13,956 nt of DNA from Methanosarcinaceae archaeon (GCA_028690255.1 JAQVBP010000009.1:19853-33808); one strand, 5' to 3'. Shown: positions 1 through 7,630, counted from the first letter of the stretch. Made by a program: numbers and translations. Notes: generated from the sequence alone by a model not told the origin.

Positions 1-31
1 ATATTAACACTCAAAATCTAAAACGATTTCT

Positions 32-1066
32 ATGAACAAGTTTACAAAATGGTCCTTTGCATCACTATTAATAAGTGCATTTTCGGTTGCCTTAGTAATC
101 GTTTTTACTTTTGATGCAGAAACAGTCGAAGCTCTCGGGAAGATTAAACCTGAATATATTTTTGCAGCCGCACTGCTACACATAATTTCGTATTTTGTAT
201 GGGGTTTTCGGACCCGGACCCTTTGTAAAGCCCTGGGCTATAATATAAAACCTTCGAGGATCATTGAAATCGTAATCTCCAGTGCCTTTGTGGCAGGAAT
301 CACCCCTTCTTCCGCAGGGGGGGAGCCCCTGAGAATCCACATGTTACACCAGGACAAAATACCGATCGGGAAAGCCACAGCAATCGTCTTCGGAGAAAGG
401 ATGCTTGATGCGGGTCTGATTTTCGTCTCTCTTCCTTTTGCTCTCCATCTGATGGGGGACATGCTCTCAAATTATGAATTCGACGCAGCCTTTATGTTTG
501 CAAACCTGCTGGTCTTCGTAATCCTTTTATTTTCCGTCTACGGAGTCTGGAAACCTCAAAAAGTAAAAAAAGCAATGCACCGAATAATGGGCAGGCTCTC
601 CCCTTATCTGGGTAAGCGGACCGATTCTGCGGTATCCCACTTTCTGGAACAGCTTGACAGGGAAATCGACCATTTTCACGAAAGTGTATTTTTCCTGCTT
701 TCCGAAGGGAGAAAAGGGCTTTTCAGGGGAATTGCCTATACCTTCCTGTTCTGGATCGTGGAGTATTCCCTTCTTCTCTTTATCCTGGTGGGACTTAACC
801 AGACCCCGTCCATACCAATCGTTTTTGCGGCCCAGGTCCTGCTCTCCGTCGTCATGGTCATTCCCGCAACTCCGGGAGCAAGCGGGGTCGCCGAGCTTGG
901 GGCAGCGTCTCTTTTCTCCGTTTTCGTAAACTCTTCCCTCCTCGGGATAACCGTCGTTGCCTGGAGGGCCCTGACCTATTACCTGAACCTGCTCGTGGGG
1001 GGGGTTGTGAGTCTCAAATTGCTCAGGGATATGGACGTTATTCAAAAATTGCAGGGTGACTCCTGA
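32..1066 (+). CDS. YbhN/UPF0104 family (lysylphosphatidylglycerol synthase TM-like) integral membrane protein
   Basis: A 344-residue, strongly hydrophobic polytopic membrane protein. The motifs are those of the YbhN/UPF0104 family, which shares its fold with the flippase half of bacterial MprF: TPSSAGGEPLRIHML near residues 91-105, GERMLDA at 121-127, IPATPGASGVAELG near 277-290, and WRALTYYLNLLVGG near 311-324. The family's usual length is about 300-350 residues, so the protein is complete. Relatives are thought to move lipids or lipid-linked intermediates across the membrane; the substrate here cannot be read from the sequence. An in-frame TAA at 5-7 and no other start codon before 32 fix the ATG. 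No clear Shine-Dalgarno sequence precedes it, and its promoter lies outside or at the very edge of the window. It stops in TGA, 53 nt before the lipid-kinase gene on the same strand, which suggests a shared lipid-carrier role. The family call is firm; the function is inferred. Confidence 0.88.
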   Translation: MNKFTKWSFASLLISAFSVALVIVFTFDAETVEALGKIKPEYIFAAALLHIISYFVWGFRTRTLCKALGYNIKPSRIIEIVISSAFVAGITPSSAGGEPLRIHMLHQDKIPIGKATAIVFGERMLDAGLIFVSLPFALHLMGDMLSNYEFDAAFMFANLLVFVILLFSVYGVWKPQKVKKAMHRIMGRLSPYLGKRTDSAVSHFLEQLDREIDHFHESVFFLLSEGRKGLFRGIAYTFLFWIVEYSLLLFILVGLNQTPSIPIVFAAQVLLSVVMVIPATPGASGVAELGAASLFSVFVNSSLLGITVVAWRALTYYLNLLVGGVVSLKLLRDMDVIQKLQGDS

Positions 1067-1085
1067 AAAAGGGCAGTTCACACAG

Positions 1086-1095
1086 TTTTATATTA
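1086..1095 (+). promoter_or_regulatory. Possible archaeal TATA box for the lipid-kinase gene
   Basis: A TTTTATATTA stretch is centred about 30 nt upstream of the ATG at 1120. This is the spacing expected if transcription begins at or just before the start codon. No Shine-Dalgarno sequence lies in front of that ATG, which fits a leaderless or very short-leader transcript. The gene may instead be cotranscribed with its upstream neighbour. Confidence 0.35.
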
Positions 1096-1119
1096 CATCC
1101 TTACAAATTCCCATTTACC

Positions 1120-1716
1120 ATGTCTTCCCGAGATTTCATCTTCGAATGCCTGAGAAAAAGTGTGCACCTGGTTTCAGTTCTGATTGTACTTATCTACGAG
1201 TTTTTCGGGAAGGAAACCATACTCTGGGTGCTCATGACTTTCCTGATTGCGGTTCTTTTCCTCGACTACCTGAGGCTCGAACAGGGCCTGAAAATCCCCC
1301 TTTTTCATACCATGTACCGGGAAAAAGAAGCCTGTCGTATGGGGGGGCACATCTACTTTTCCCTGGGTTCGATTGCCTCAATCGCCCTTTTCAGCAGGGA
1401 GATTGCCTATGCCGCGGTTCTTATGGCCACCTTCGGAGACTTCAGTGCAGCCTTCGTGGGGAAATTTTGCGGAAAACATAAGGTTTTCAGAAAAGCCTTT
1501 AAAAACAATAAGACGCTCGAAGGCTCAACTGCGGAGTTTTTTGTAGATTTTGTAATAGGGTTTTACTTTTTGGGAAACCCCGTAATTGCTTTTTTAATGG
1601 CCTTTTTTGCAACCCTTGCGGAAACTGCGGTCAACAAAATTGATGATAACCTTGCAGTCCCGGTTATTTCCGGCTTTTTCGGGCAACTGGCCTTTTTACT
1701 GCTGGATTCTCTCTAA
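1120..1716 (+). CDS. CTP-dependent lipid kinase, dolichol kinase/DGK1/VTE5 family
   Basis: A 198-residue protein with several membrane helices. It carries the hallmarks of the SEC59/DGK1/VTE5 family of CTP-using polyprenol and diacylglycerol kinases: RKSVHL near residues 12-17, ATFGDFSAAFVGKFCGKHK near 103-121 (the CDP/CTP-binding segment), NKTLEGSTAEF near 129-139, and VNKIDDNLAVPVISGF near 171-186. Members phosphorylate a membrane alcohol (dolichol, geranylgeraniol, phytol or diacylglycerol) at the expense of CTP. In an archaeon the likely substrate is dolichol or another isoprenoid alcohol, but the sequence does not decide. The length is typical for compact archaeal members. The ATG at 1120 gives the conserved N-terminus directly and lacks a Shine-Dalgarno sequence; a TATA-like element about 30 nt upstream suits a leaderless start. 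It follows a flippase-like gene. The family call is confident, the substrate open. Confidence 0.85.
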   Translation: MSSRDFIFECLRKSVHLVSVLIVLIYEFFGKETILWVLMTFLIAVLFLDYLRLEQGLKIPLFHTMYREKEACRMGGHIYFSLGSIASIALFSREIAYAAVLMATFGDFSAAFVGKFCGKHKVFRKAFKNNKTLEGSTAEFFVDFVIGFYFLGNPVIAFLMAFFATLAETAVNKIDDNLAVPVISGFFGQLAFLLLDSL

Positions 1717-1801
1717 TGTCGGGATTATTAACTATCTTATATTGGTATATTTGCCTTCTGTTATTACACTGGACGATCTTTGGGACTGAGTCCGGTTAAT
1801 A

Positions 1802-1838
1802 ATTACATATATATATAAAAAAATAATATGTATGTAAT
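1802..1838 (+). promoter_or_regulatory. TATA promoter inside an inverted repeat, upstream of the sensor kinase
   Basis: An alternating A/T run at about 1804-1820 looks like an archaeal TATA box. Transcription would start near 1837-1840, leaving a leader of about 55 nt before the ATG at 1894. The box is flanked by a perfect 8-bp inverted repeat, ATTACATA (1802-1809) and TATGTAAT (1831-1838), which extends to about 12 of 13 positions. Such a dyad could be an operator, but AT-rich sequence makes chance matches easier. Confidence 0.5.
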
Positions 1839-1862
1839 ACAGTGAACACATCAAAAATAGCT

Positions 1863-1874
1863 ATGCTTAAGCAT
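1863..1874. promoter_or_regulatory. 12-bp perfect palindrome in the kinase leader
   Basis: ATGCTTAAGCAT reads the same on both strands. It lies between the predicted transcription start (about 1840) and the GGGTGGGG ribosome-binding site at 1877-1884. Its position suits an operator for a dimeric regulator. No partner regulator gene is visible in the window. Confidence 0.3.
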
Positions 1875-1893
1875 CTGGGTGGGGTCTGACCGG

Positions 1894-3732
1894 ATGTCTC
1901 GGAATAGTCGCCTTCATGAACTTCAGGTAATTAATGATATTTTTATCAAGATCTCTAAAATAGGGGATACTGAAAGGATTTGCAGCTTGGCCGGAAGAGC
2001 CGTCCATGAATTTAATAAAGATTGTCAGGTTCTCGTTTCTCTTTATGATCATGAAATCGATGCTATCAGGATAAGAGTGGTGATAGGTCTCGATACATCT
2101 ATTGGGAAAACGGCCGGTATTCCTGAGCTGGCCTTTACTGATGAAATCATTTCACAGAGGTTCCTTACTGCGATTTCTTTCAGGCCGGAAGACCTGGGGG
2201 AAAACGAGTTGCTACTTAAAAGTGGCAGGCTTGAACCTTTTTCCGCCGGGCTTTATGAGCTGCTGGGAAAAAAACTGCCCACAAAGACCTGCAGGAAAAT
2301 TGAAAAAATTCTGAAACCGGGGGATATCCGGGTTATTGGTTTGTCAAACGAAAAGAGGGTTTTCGGAAGTATCTATATCCTGGCCCCATCGGGTAAAAAA
2401 ATTAAAAAGATTTCCACGATTGAAACAATTGCCGGCTATATTTCAAAGCGTATAGATGAGCTCTATACAAAAAAAGCTCTCCTCGAATCTGAACACATAT
2501 TTAAAAGCCTTTTACGGCAGGCTTCGCTGAGTTATCAGTCTCTTGATGAAAAGGGGTGTTGCATAGATGTCAATAAGGTGTGGCTTGATACCCTCGGGTA
2601 TTCTTATGAAGAGGTCCTGGGGAAATCTTTTGGGGATTTTCTTGCTCCGGAATCTGTAGAACGATTCAAAAAGAATTTTTCCCAATTCAGGAAGTCAGGG
2701 GAGATACACGGGGCCGAATTTGAAGCCGTAAGGAAAGACGGAAAAATAGTCCATATTCTTCTTGACGGTAAAATTGAAAATAACCAGGACGGGGGTTTCA
2801 GACAAACTCACTGCGTTTTCAAGGATATCACTGCACAGAGGAAAGCCGAAAGAAAATCCCTGGTAAATAAAAAACTTTTGCGTTCCATGGTAGATACGAT
2901 TACGGAATCCGTATATCTAATGGAGCCCGACGGTAAAATTGTTTTCATAAATGAAGCTGCGGCCCTGAGGCTAAACAGCACGATAGAAGAAATCATGGAT
3001 TGCCCTGTTTACAAATTCCTTCCTGAAGAAATTGTCTTAAGCAGAAAAAAGAAAGTTGAGCTTGTTTTATCCTCGGGTGGCCCCTTAAAGTATGAAGATT
3101 TGCAAAGAGGCCGCTATTATCAGCATAATCTTTATCCTGTTTATGATGATTATTATAATCAGGTTTCTCGTCTTGCTGTATTTTCCACTGACATTACCGA
3201 ATACAAAGTTTCTGAAAATAAATTAAAATGGGAACTTGCCGTTAACAGGGCTCTTGCAAAACTCTCGGATGCACTGATTGACTCTAACAACTCTATTGAA
3301 ATAATTTCAAATCTTGTGCTTTCGACTTCAAAAGAACTTACTAATAGTCGGCACGGGTATGTTTCTTCCATTTCCTCTGAGACCGGGGACAACGTGGTTC
3401 ACACATTGGACAAAATGCTAAAAGGCTGCAATGTCCCCGAACAATACCGAAAATTAGTTTTTCCAAAAGGGCAGGATGGGCTTTATCCCAAACTCTACGG
3501 GCATTCTTTAAACCTTAAAAAAGGGTTTTATACAAACTCCCCGGAGGATCACCCGGCTTCGGGAGGGAATCCGGAAGGGCATATTGCCATAAACAATTTT
3601 TTAAGTGTCCCGGCAATTGTCGGGGATGAACTTATGGGGCAGATAGGCCTTGCGAATTCAAAAAATGGGTATTCTAATACCGATCTCGAAGCAATCACAA
3701 AGGTCGCCGCGCTTTATGCACTTGCCCTTTAG
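1894..3732 (+). CDS. Sensor half of the kinase: GAF-PAS-PAS-GAF product if the TAG terminates
   Basis: This is the alternative product if ribosomes stop at 3730-3732: 612 residues with all sensory modules but no histidine or ATPase domain. PAS1 ends in the usual FKDITAQRKAE signature, and PAS2 in FSTDITEYK. The second GAF has the form common in methanosarcinal kinases, with GFYTNSPEDHPASGG, EGHIAINNFLSVPA and GDELMGQIGLANS. It contains a cysteine at residue 512 (LKGCNVPE). The Methanosarcina kinase MsmS is known to bind heme through a cysteine in its second GAF domain; whether this cysteine aligns with it needs an alignment. A truncated protein of this kind could bind signal or partners without signalling. 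That is inference. Confidence 0.55.
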   Translation: MSRNSRLHELQVINDIFIKISKIGDTERICSLAGRAVHEFNKDCQVLVSLYDHEIDAIRIRVVIGLDTSIGKTAGIPELAFTDEIISQRFLTAISFRPEDLGENELLLKSGRLEPFSAGLYELLGKKLPTKTCRKIEKILKPGDIRVIGLSNEKRVFGSIYILAPSGKKIKKISTIETIAGYISKRIDELYTKKALLESEHIFKSLLRQASLSYQSLDEKGCCIDVNKVWLDTLGYSYEEVLGKSFGDFLAPESVERFKKNFSQFRKSGEIHGAEFEAVRKDGKIVHILLDGKIENNQDGGFRQTHCVFKDITAQRKAERKSLVNKKLLRSMVDTITESVYLMEPDGKIVFINEAAALRLNSTIEEIMDCPVYKFLPEEIVLSRKKKVELVLSSGGPLKYEDLQRGRYYQHNLYPVYDDYYNQVSRLAVFSTDITEYKVSENKLKWELAVNRALAKLSDALIDSNNSIEIISNLVLSTSKELTNSRHGYVSSISSETGDNVVHTLDKMLKGCNVPEQYRKLVFPKGQDGLYPKLYGHSLNLKKGFYTNSPEDHPASGGNPEGHIAINNFLSVPAIVGDELMGQIGLANSKNGYSNTDLEAITKVAALYALAL

Positions 3733-4899
3733 CAAAAAAAAGCATCGGATGAACTCAAATACAGGGATTACATTCTAAAATCCACCTTCGAATCAAGTGT
3801 TGATGGGATTCATGTTGTTGATATAAACGGCAAAGTCCTTTTTTCTAACTCAAAATTTGCCCGAATGTGGCGTATCCCGGAAGAATTTATTAAAGAAAAT
3901 AGCACTAAACTACTAATGAATTTTGTTTCTGAACAGTTGCAGGCCCCGGAAGTATTTTTATCAGATATGAATAAACTTTACAATTCAACCGAGTCCCGGA
4001 TGGATAACCTTTATTTCAAAGATGGCAGGGTATTTGAACGGAATTCAACTCCTCTCCTGAGTAATGGAGTCCTCAAAGGCAGAGTCTGGAGTTTCAGGGA
4101 TGTTACCTGCCAGAGAGATGCTGAAGAGGCCCTTATCAATGAAAAAATTCGGGCGGAAGAAGCTAACCGGACCAAAACCGAGTTCCTTGCAACCATGAGC
4201 CATGAACTGCGAACTCCGCTAAATTCAATCATAGGTTTTTCGGATATCCTGCTTACCGGGATGTACGGGCCCGTTAATGAAAGGCAATTGAAGTATCTGG
4301 AAAACATCTCCAAAAGTGGAAACCACCTGCTTGATATAATCAATGAAATTCTGGATATTTCCAAAATAGAATCCGGGAACGAGTCACTGTCTTTTAAATA
4401 CACTGAAGTTGTGGCTATTTTTGAAGACGTAAAAAACATTTCATTTCCTCTGGCAACTTCCAAAAACATCTCTCTTATTTTTTCAGTCGAACCTGAAGAC
4501 ATGTATGTCTACGTCGATAAAATCAAGTTCAAGCAGATTCTCCATAATCTTGTAAGCAATGCCCTGAAATTCACCCCTAAAGATGGCCGTGTAGAGGTAA
4601 CTGCAAAAAGATTGCAAGATTCAGTTGAAATCTCGGTCCGGGACAGCGGAATAGGGATTGCAAAAGACAAACAGGAACTTATCTTCGAACCCTTTAAACA
4701 GGTCGATTCCACTCTTTCCAGGGAGTACGACGGGACAGGCCTGGGCCTGGCCATAGTCAATAAATTTGTTAAAATGCACGAAGGGGATATTTGTGTGGAA
4801 AGTGACGTGGATAAGGGGACCACATTTACAGTTTCTCTGCCCTTAATGAACTGCCAGGAATCCGTTTTTCAGACGGAATTGGATAAAATAGGGGATTAA
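1894..4899 (+). CDS. Soluble multi-domain PAS/GAF sensor histidine kinase with one in-frame TAG (pyrrolysine/readthrough or nonsense)
   Basis: Read through the single TAG at codon 613, this frame encodes about 1001 residues. The order is GAF-like (about 10-188), PAS (200-318), PAS (330-440), GAF (450-612), PAS (620-735), HisKA (755-825) and HATPase_c (870-985). The phospho-acceptor is H770 in HELRTPLN; the ATP site shows N889 (N box), DSGIG at 917-921 (G1) and GTGLGL at 947-952 (G2). There is no membrane helix, HAMP or receiver domain, so it is a cytosolic orphan kinase; no response regulator lies nearby. I chose the ATG at 1894 because GGGTGGGG sits about 9 nt upstream; a GTG at 1879 would add five residues. 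The frame stays open with conserved kinase motifs after the TAG, so the gene is either recoded or freshly broken. The terminal stop is TAA. Domain calls are confident; the expressed form is not known. Confidence 0.8.
3730..3732 (+). other. In-frame TAG: candidate pyrrolysine codon or readthrough site
   Basis: The TAG falls in the helix linking GAF2 to PAS3, between ALAL and QKKASDELKYRDY. The frame on both sides is identical, with no indel needed. Related kinases usually carry a Q/E/K-rich helical linker here, so a CAG-to-TAG change is one plausible origin. No ATG, GTG or TTG occurs in frame between the TAG and 3865. Methanosarcina species decode UAG as pyrrolysine with tRNA-Pyl and PylRS and need no obligatory downstream element, so insertion is possible. 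The codon is followed by C and an A8 run (3734-3741). A linker position suggests no catalytic role for the residue. Confidence 0.5.
3733..4899 (+). other. Kinase half downstream of the TAG: PAS3-HisKA-HATPase_c
   Basis: This stretch has 388 open codons before the TAA. It starts with the coiled linker and PAS3 (VDGIHVVDINGKVLFSN, then MWRIPEE), which ends in WSFRDVTCQRDAEEAL. HisKA and HATPase_c follow, with every catalytic box intact. The first possible start, ATG 3865, lies inside PAS3 (the M of ARMWRIPEE). It has no Shine-Dalgarno sequence and would drop about 44 residues, including the first strands of that PAS. Independent translation of a normal protein is therefore unlikely. The region makes sense only as the continuation of the upstream frame. 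Confidence 0.7.
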
Positions 4900-4932
4900 G
4901 GGAATAATTGAAGAAGTCAGGGAATTATTCCC
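4900..4932. terminator. Hairpin between convergent genes
   Basis: A perfect 10-bp inverted repeat, GGGAATAATT (4900-4909) and AATTATTCCC (4923-4932), with a 13-nt loop. It sits exactly between the kinase stop and the end of the opposing 901-aa gene, whose TAA lies in the right arm. The position suits a two-way 3' end or mRNA-stabilising hairpin. There is no clean T-tract, so terminator activity is uncertain. Confidence 0.4.
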
Positions 4933-7630
4933 CGATTTCCGCAGCTTCTTTATTTGCTTCCTGGGCAGCTTCTGTCTTTTTAAGCCTTTTGATTTCCCTG
5001 ATACGCCTTACCATGACTTCTCCGAGGTAGAGCAAAAGGGCCGCAAGGATGAAGTAGGGTTTCAGGCTCCGGGGCTCCTGGACTTCCCGTTCGGCGTTTT
5101 CCCTGGCGTCTTTTAAGAGATAGGCCCTGGCTTCCCTTTCACCATAGGTCTTTCCGCCCGTGGACAAAATCAAAGGAATATGGCCTTTATTAATCCCTAC
5201 ATCCCTGAACTCAAGGGGATAGTTCACGGCAACTGGATAATTATACCGATACTCCGCAGAAATTCCGGAAGCCCTTTTTTCAAGTACGAAAACTGAAACA
5301 TTGTGCACTTTTATTGAATCGGGGGCTATAGTCCCTTCATATGTATCCCTTCCTGTCAGGGCAAGATCGGGGGTTTCTTCACCTACCTTAATTTGAGGGA
5401 CTCCCTCCTCATACATAGTGGCAGTAAGGTCCGAAGAGCTGCCTAGCCAGGTATCAGGCCCTTCCAGAACTACACCTTCTTCTTTCAGGGGGTTTCCTAT
5501 GGCCCAGTTAGTCATGCTCGAAATCAAATGTGCATTAGATCCGGTGTAAAGAGCTGTGCTCCAGCCCCCTTCTTCACCTGCTTTTTTTCCACCATTGTCT
5601 GTAGTTAGAGCTGCAACCCTTCCAAGTCCGTACCTCCAGGTGGTAAGAACAGGCTTTCCGGTATTCGTACTGATCAAGCGTTCAGCTCCGGCTTTCGGGG
5701 TCACGTCATTGTAACCACTAATAATTGCCGAAACATTAATATTTTTAATAATGAAATGATTTGAAGGGAATTCTCTTATTGGCCAGGGCCCCGAATCTTC
5801 TTCCGCTTCTTCCCCTTCTGATGGTTCTCTCTCTATTGCTTTAAGTCCAATATTCACTTTTGTTACGCTTTTATTCTCTACTTCCAAATATTTTCCATCG
5901 ACTCTTTTCATCAATTCTTCTGCATAAACAAATCTTCCCGAAGGTGAGATTTTATTTGTGCCAAGATAAGATAAATGAATAAAATACAAGTTTGCCCCAT
6001 CTTCCGTTAACTGGGTGGCCATATTTAAGCTAGACTGGAACTCTTCATCTCCATTTGTTAAACCCCCATCTGAAATGATGATAATATCGGATTGTCCTTC
6101 CTGTTTTGCAAGTATTTTTTTTGCCTCTTCAAGAGGAAGGCTCAGGCTGGTGGGGGTGCCTCCCGGCGTGGAAGTATTTATTAATTCTTTTATGAGGTAT
6201 TCTCTGTTTGCTTCAATATTCATGTCCACAAAATCTTCAGTAACATAAGTTACTTCTCCCGCAAAAAGTAAAATAAGTAACTCGGCATCTATAATCTCCG
6301 GGTCATTTATGATGCTATCTGCTATTGCAAGGGGGACATTAAAGCTAAAACTCCTGGCTGCTGCTTGAATATCTTTCTGAACAGATGGCATATTTTGGAT
6401 TTGTTCTTCAGTGTATTTTCCGCCACCCGGTTTTTCTTTTTCTTCTTCGGAAAGTACATAAATTTCTAACTGAACTGATAAACTTTGGGATTGGTCAACA
6501 ATCAATATAATGTTCCGCCCTCCATGCCAATCAGAAGGTTTAGAGACAACAGGAAGGACATCTTCAAAAGAAGAATTGCGGTAATTTTTAGAGGAAGTTT
6601 TATCGTAAGCTTTGTTGCCTCCCACGACAATCAGTCCCTTTCCCCCGGTAACGTATTTCTTAATATCATTGACATCATTCTCTGAGAGTGTGGCAATGTA
6701 CATATTATCAATTACTAGAGCCTTATTTTCCTCCAGAGTTTCCATTTCGGGTAATTTCTTCATTATGGAAACTTCATATAGGTCAGAAAGAACCTGGCTT
6801 AAGGGGGAATCCGGCTCTTCTGTAATAAGCGTGATTTTCGGTTTCGGGACAACGTAGAGGGCCTTATAAAACTCGTTGTTTATGGCGTTCCAGTCTTCTC
6901 CCGAAGGAGTGATTTTTACCCGGAGGTTGTGGGCACCCAGAGTGGTAAAGGGGTCAGGCCTGAAGATAATGGACGTTTCCCGTTCTCCTCTGGCAAGACT
7001 GTAGGACCTTCTAAGGTTCAATTTCTCGTCCAGATAAACCTCAAGATTGAATCCTGCACTATCTTCACCGGCCTGAGAGACAATAATTTCGAAATTGTTT
7101 TCGTTGTCCACGACAAGGGTCTTGTCGCCTTTTACCTCGACTGCAAGGTCGTTTTTCTCCAGGGTCGGGTGTACGGCATAGACCGTTGTGCCGGTTTTTC
7201 TTGCAAACTCCAGGGCGTCTACCAGGCTTTTTCCGTAGTTGTTGTTTCCGTCGGACACGAGCACGATCTGCTGACCGCTTCCCGCATACTGGAGCACGGA
7301 GTCTCCCAGGCTGGTCTTATCTCCCGTCAACCGGACAAAGGCTGTCGGAGTATTGTCTACCAGACTTTCGTAGAGCCTTTGCCCTGTCCCTTCCTTGAAG
7401 ATGTCCATACTGTTGGTCTCGTCCGAGATTATCACAAGGCTCGGGTTTTCGTCGGTCACGGTCTTTGTAACAACCGTGAAAGGGGATGCAAGGGCGATTA
7501 TTAGCAGAAGGGCTACAAGCATTCTCCATTCCACAAGCTTTGTCCCGGTATTTTTCAGGAGGTAGGTTCCTCCGATGATAAGCGGGATTATGAGGAGGAG
7601 CAGCTCCGGGTGTTCGAGAGAAGGTATCAC
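4925..7630 (-). CDS. Large membrane-anchored protein with two VWA domains and a degenerate glutamine amidotransferase-like domain
   Basis: 901 residues. Helices lie near 8-25, 36-56 and 857-875. K/R residues in the first loop and tail (RRIREIKRLKK) place residues about 57-856 outside the membrane. VWA1 (about 63-155) has a degenerate metal site, DETNS at 70-74, and SDG at 126-128. A beta-rich stretch follows (160-262), then an amidotransferase-like fold from about 264 (GGKGLIVVGGNKAY near 329-342). VWA2 interrupts it with a canonical site: DQSQS 379-383, GTPTS 491-495, SDG 520-522. The fold resumes with TTWRYGLGRVAALTTD near 663-678. The protein contains no cysteine, so it cannot be an active amidotransferase. 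The GTG start overlaps the BatA-like stop as GTGA, with GGAGG about 8 nt upstream, so translation is coupled. Residues about 264-643 come from DNA of much lower GC. It is the last gene of the cluster. Role: probably an extracytoplasmic metal-dependent binding scaffold. Confidence 0.82.
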   Translation of the reverse strand: MIPSLEHPELLLLIIPLIIGGTYLLKNTGTKLVEWRMLVALLLIIALASPFTVVTKTVTDENPSLVIISDETNSMDIFKEGTGQRLYESLVDNTPTAFVRLTGDKTSLGDSVLQYAGSGQQIVLVSDGNNNYGKSLVDALEFARKTGTTVYAVHPTLEKNDLAVEVKGDKTLVVDNENNFEIIVSQAGEDSAGFNLEVYLDEKLNLRRSYSLARGERETSIIFRPDPFTTLGAHNLRVKITPSGEDWNAINNEFYKALYVVPKPKITLITEEPDSPLSQVLSDLYEVSIMKKLPEMETLEENKALVIDNMYIATLSENDVNDIKKYVTGGKGLIVVGGNKAYDKTSSKNYRNSSFEDVLPVVSKPSDWHGGRNIILIVDQSQSLSVQLEIYVLSEEEKEKPGGGKYTEEQIQNMPSVQKDIQAAARSFSFNVPLAIADSIINDPEIIDAELLILLFAGEVTYVTEDFVDMNIEANREYLIKELINTSTPGGTPTSLSLPLEEAKKILAKQEGQSDIIIISDGGLTNGDEEFQSSLNMATQLTEDGANLYFIHLSYLGTNKISPSGRFVYAEELMKRVDGKYLEVENKSVTKVNIGLKAIEREPSEGEEAEEDSGPWPIREFPSNHFIIKNINVSAIISGYNDVTPKAGAERLISTNTGKPVLTTWRYGLGRVAALTTDNGGKKAGEEGGWSTALYTGSNAHLISSMTNWAIGNPLKEEGVVLEGPDTWLGSSSDLTATMYEEGVPQIKVGEETPDLALTGRDTYEGTIAPDSIKVHNVSVFVLEKRASGISAEYRYNYPVAVNYPLEFRDVGINKGHIPLILSTGGKTYGEREARAYLLKDARENAEREVQEPRSLKPYFILAALLLYLGEVMVRRIREIKRLKKTEAAQEANKEAAEIGE

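Noticed and set aside
527..1081. 184-codon open frame on the minus strand
   Set aside because: It is antisense to the flippase-like gene, has no membrane or domain pattern, and no promoter or ribosome-binding site.
1056..1481. 141-codon plus-strand frame overlapping two genes
   Set aside because: It runs out of frame through the lipid-kinase gene, whose protein has clear family motifs; this one has none.
1879..1893. GTG 1879 as the kinase start
   Set aside because: GGGTGGGG overlaps it and is well placed only for the ATG at 1894; the five extra residues show nothing conserved. It cannot be excluded.
3865..4899. A separate kinase gene starting at ATG 3865
   Set aside because: The start lies inside a PAS domain, has no ribosome-binding site, and the same frame codes for conserved sequence all the way back to the TAG at 3730.
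6929..7504. 191-codon plus-strand open frame
   Set aside because: It is antisense to the VWA1 region of the 901-aa gene and follows from its codon pattern; no recognisable protein features.
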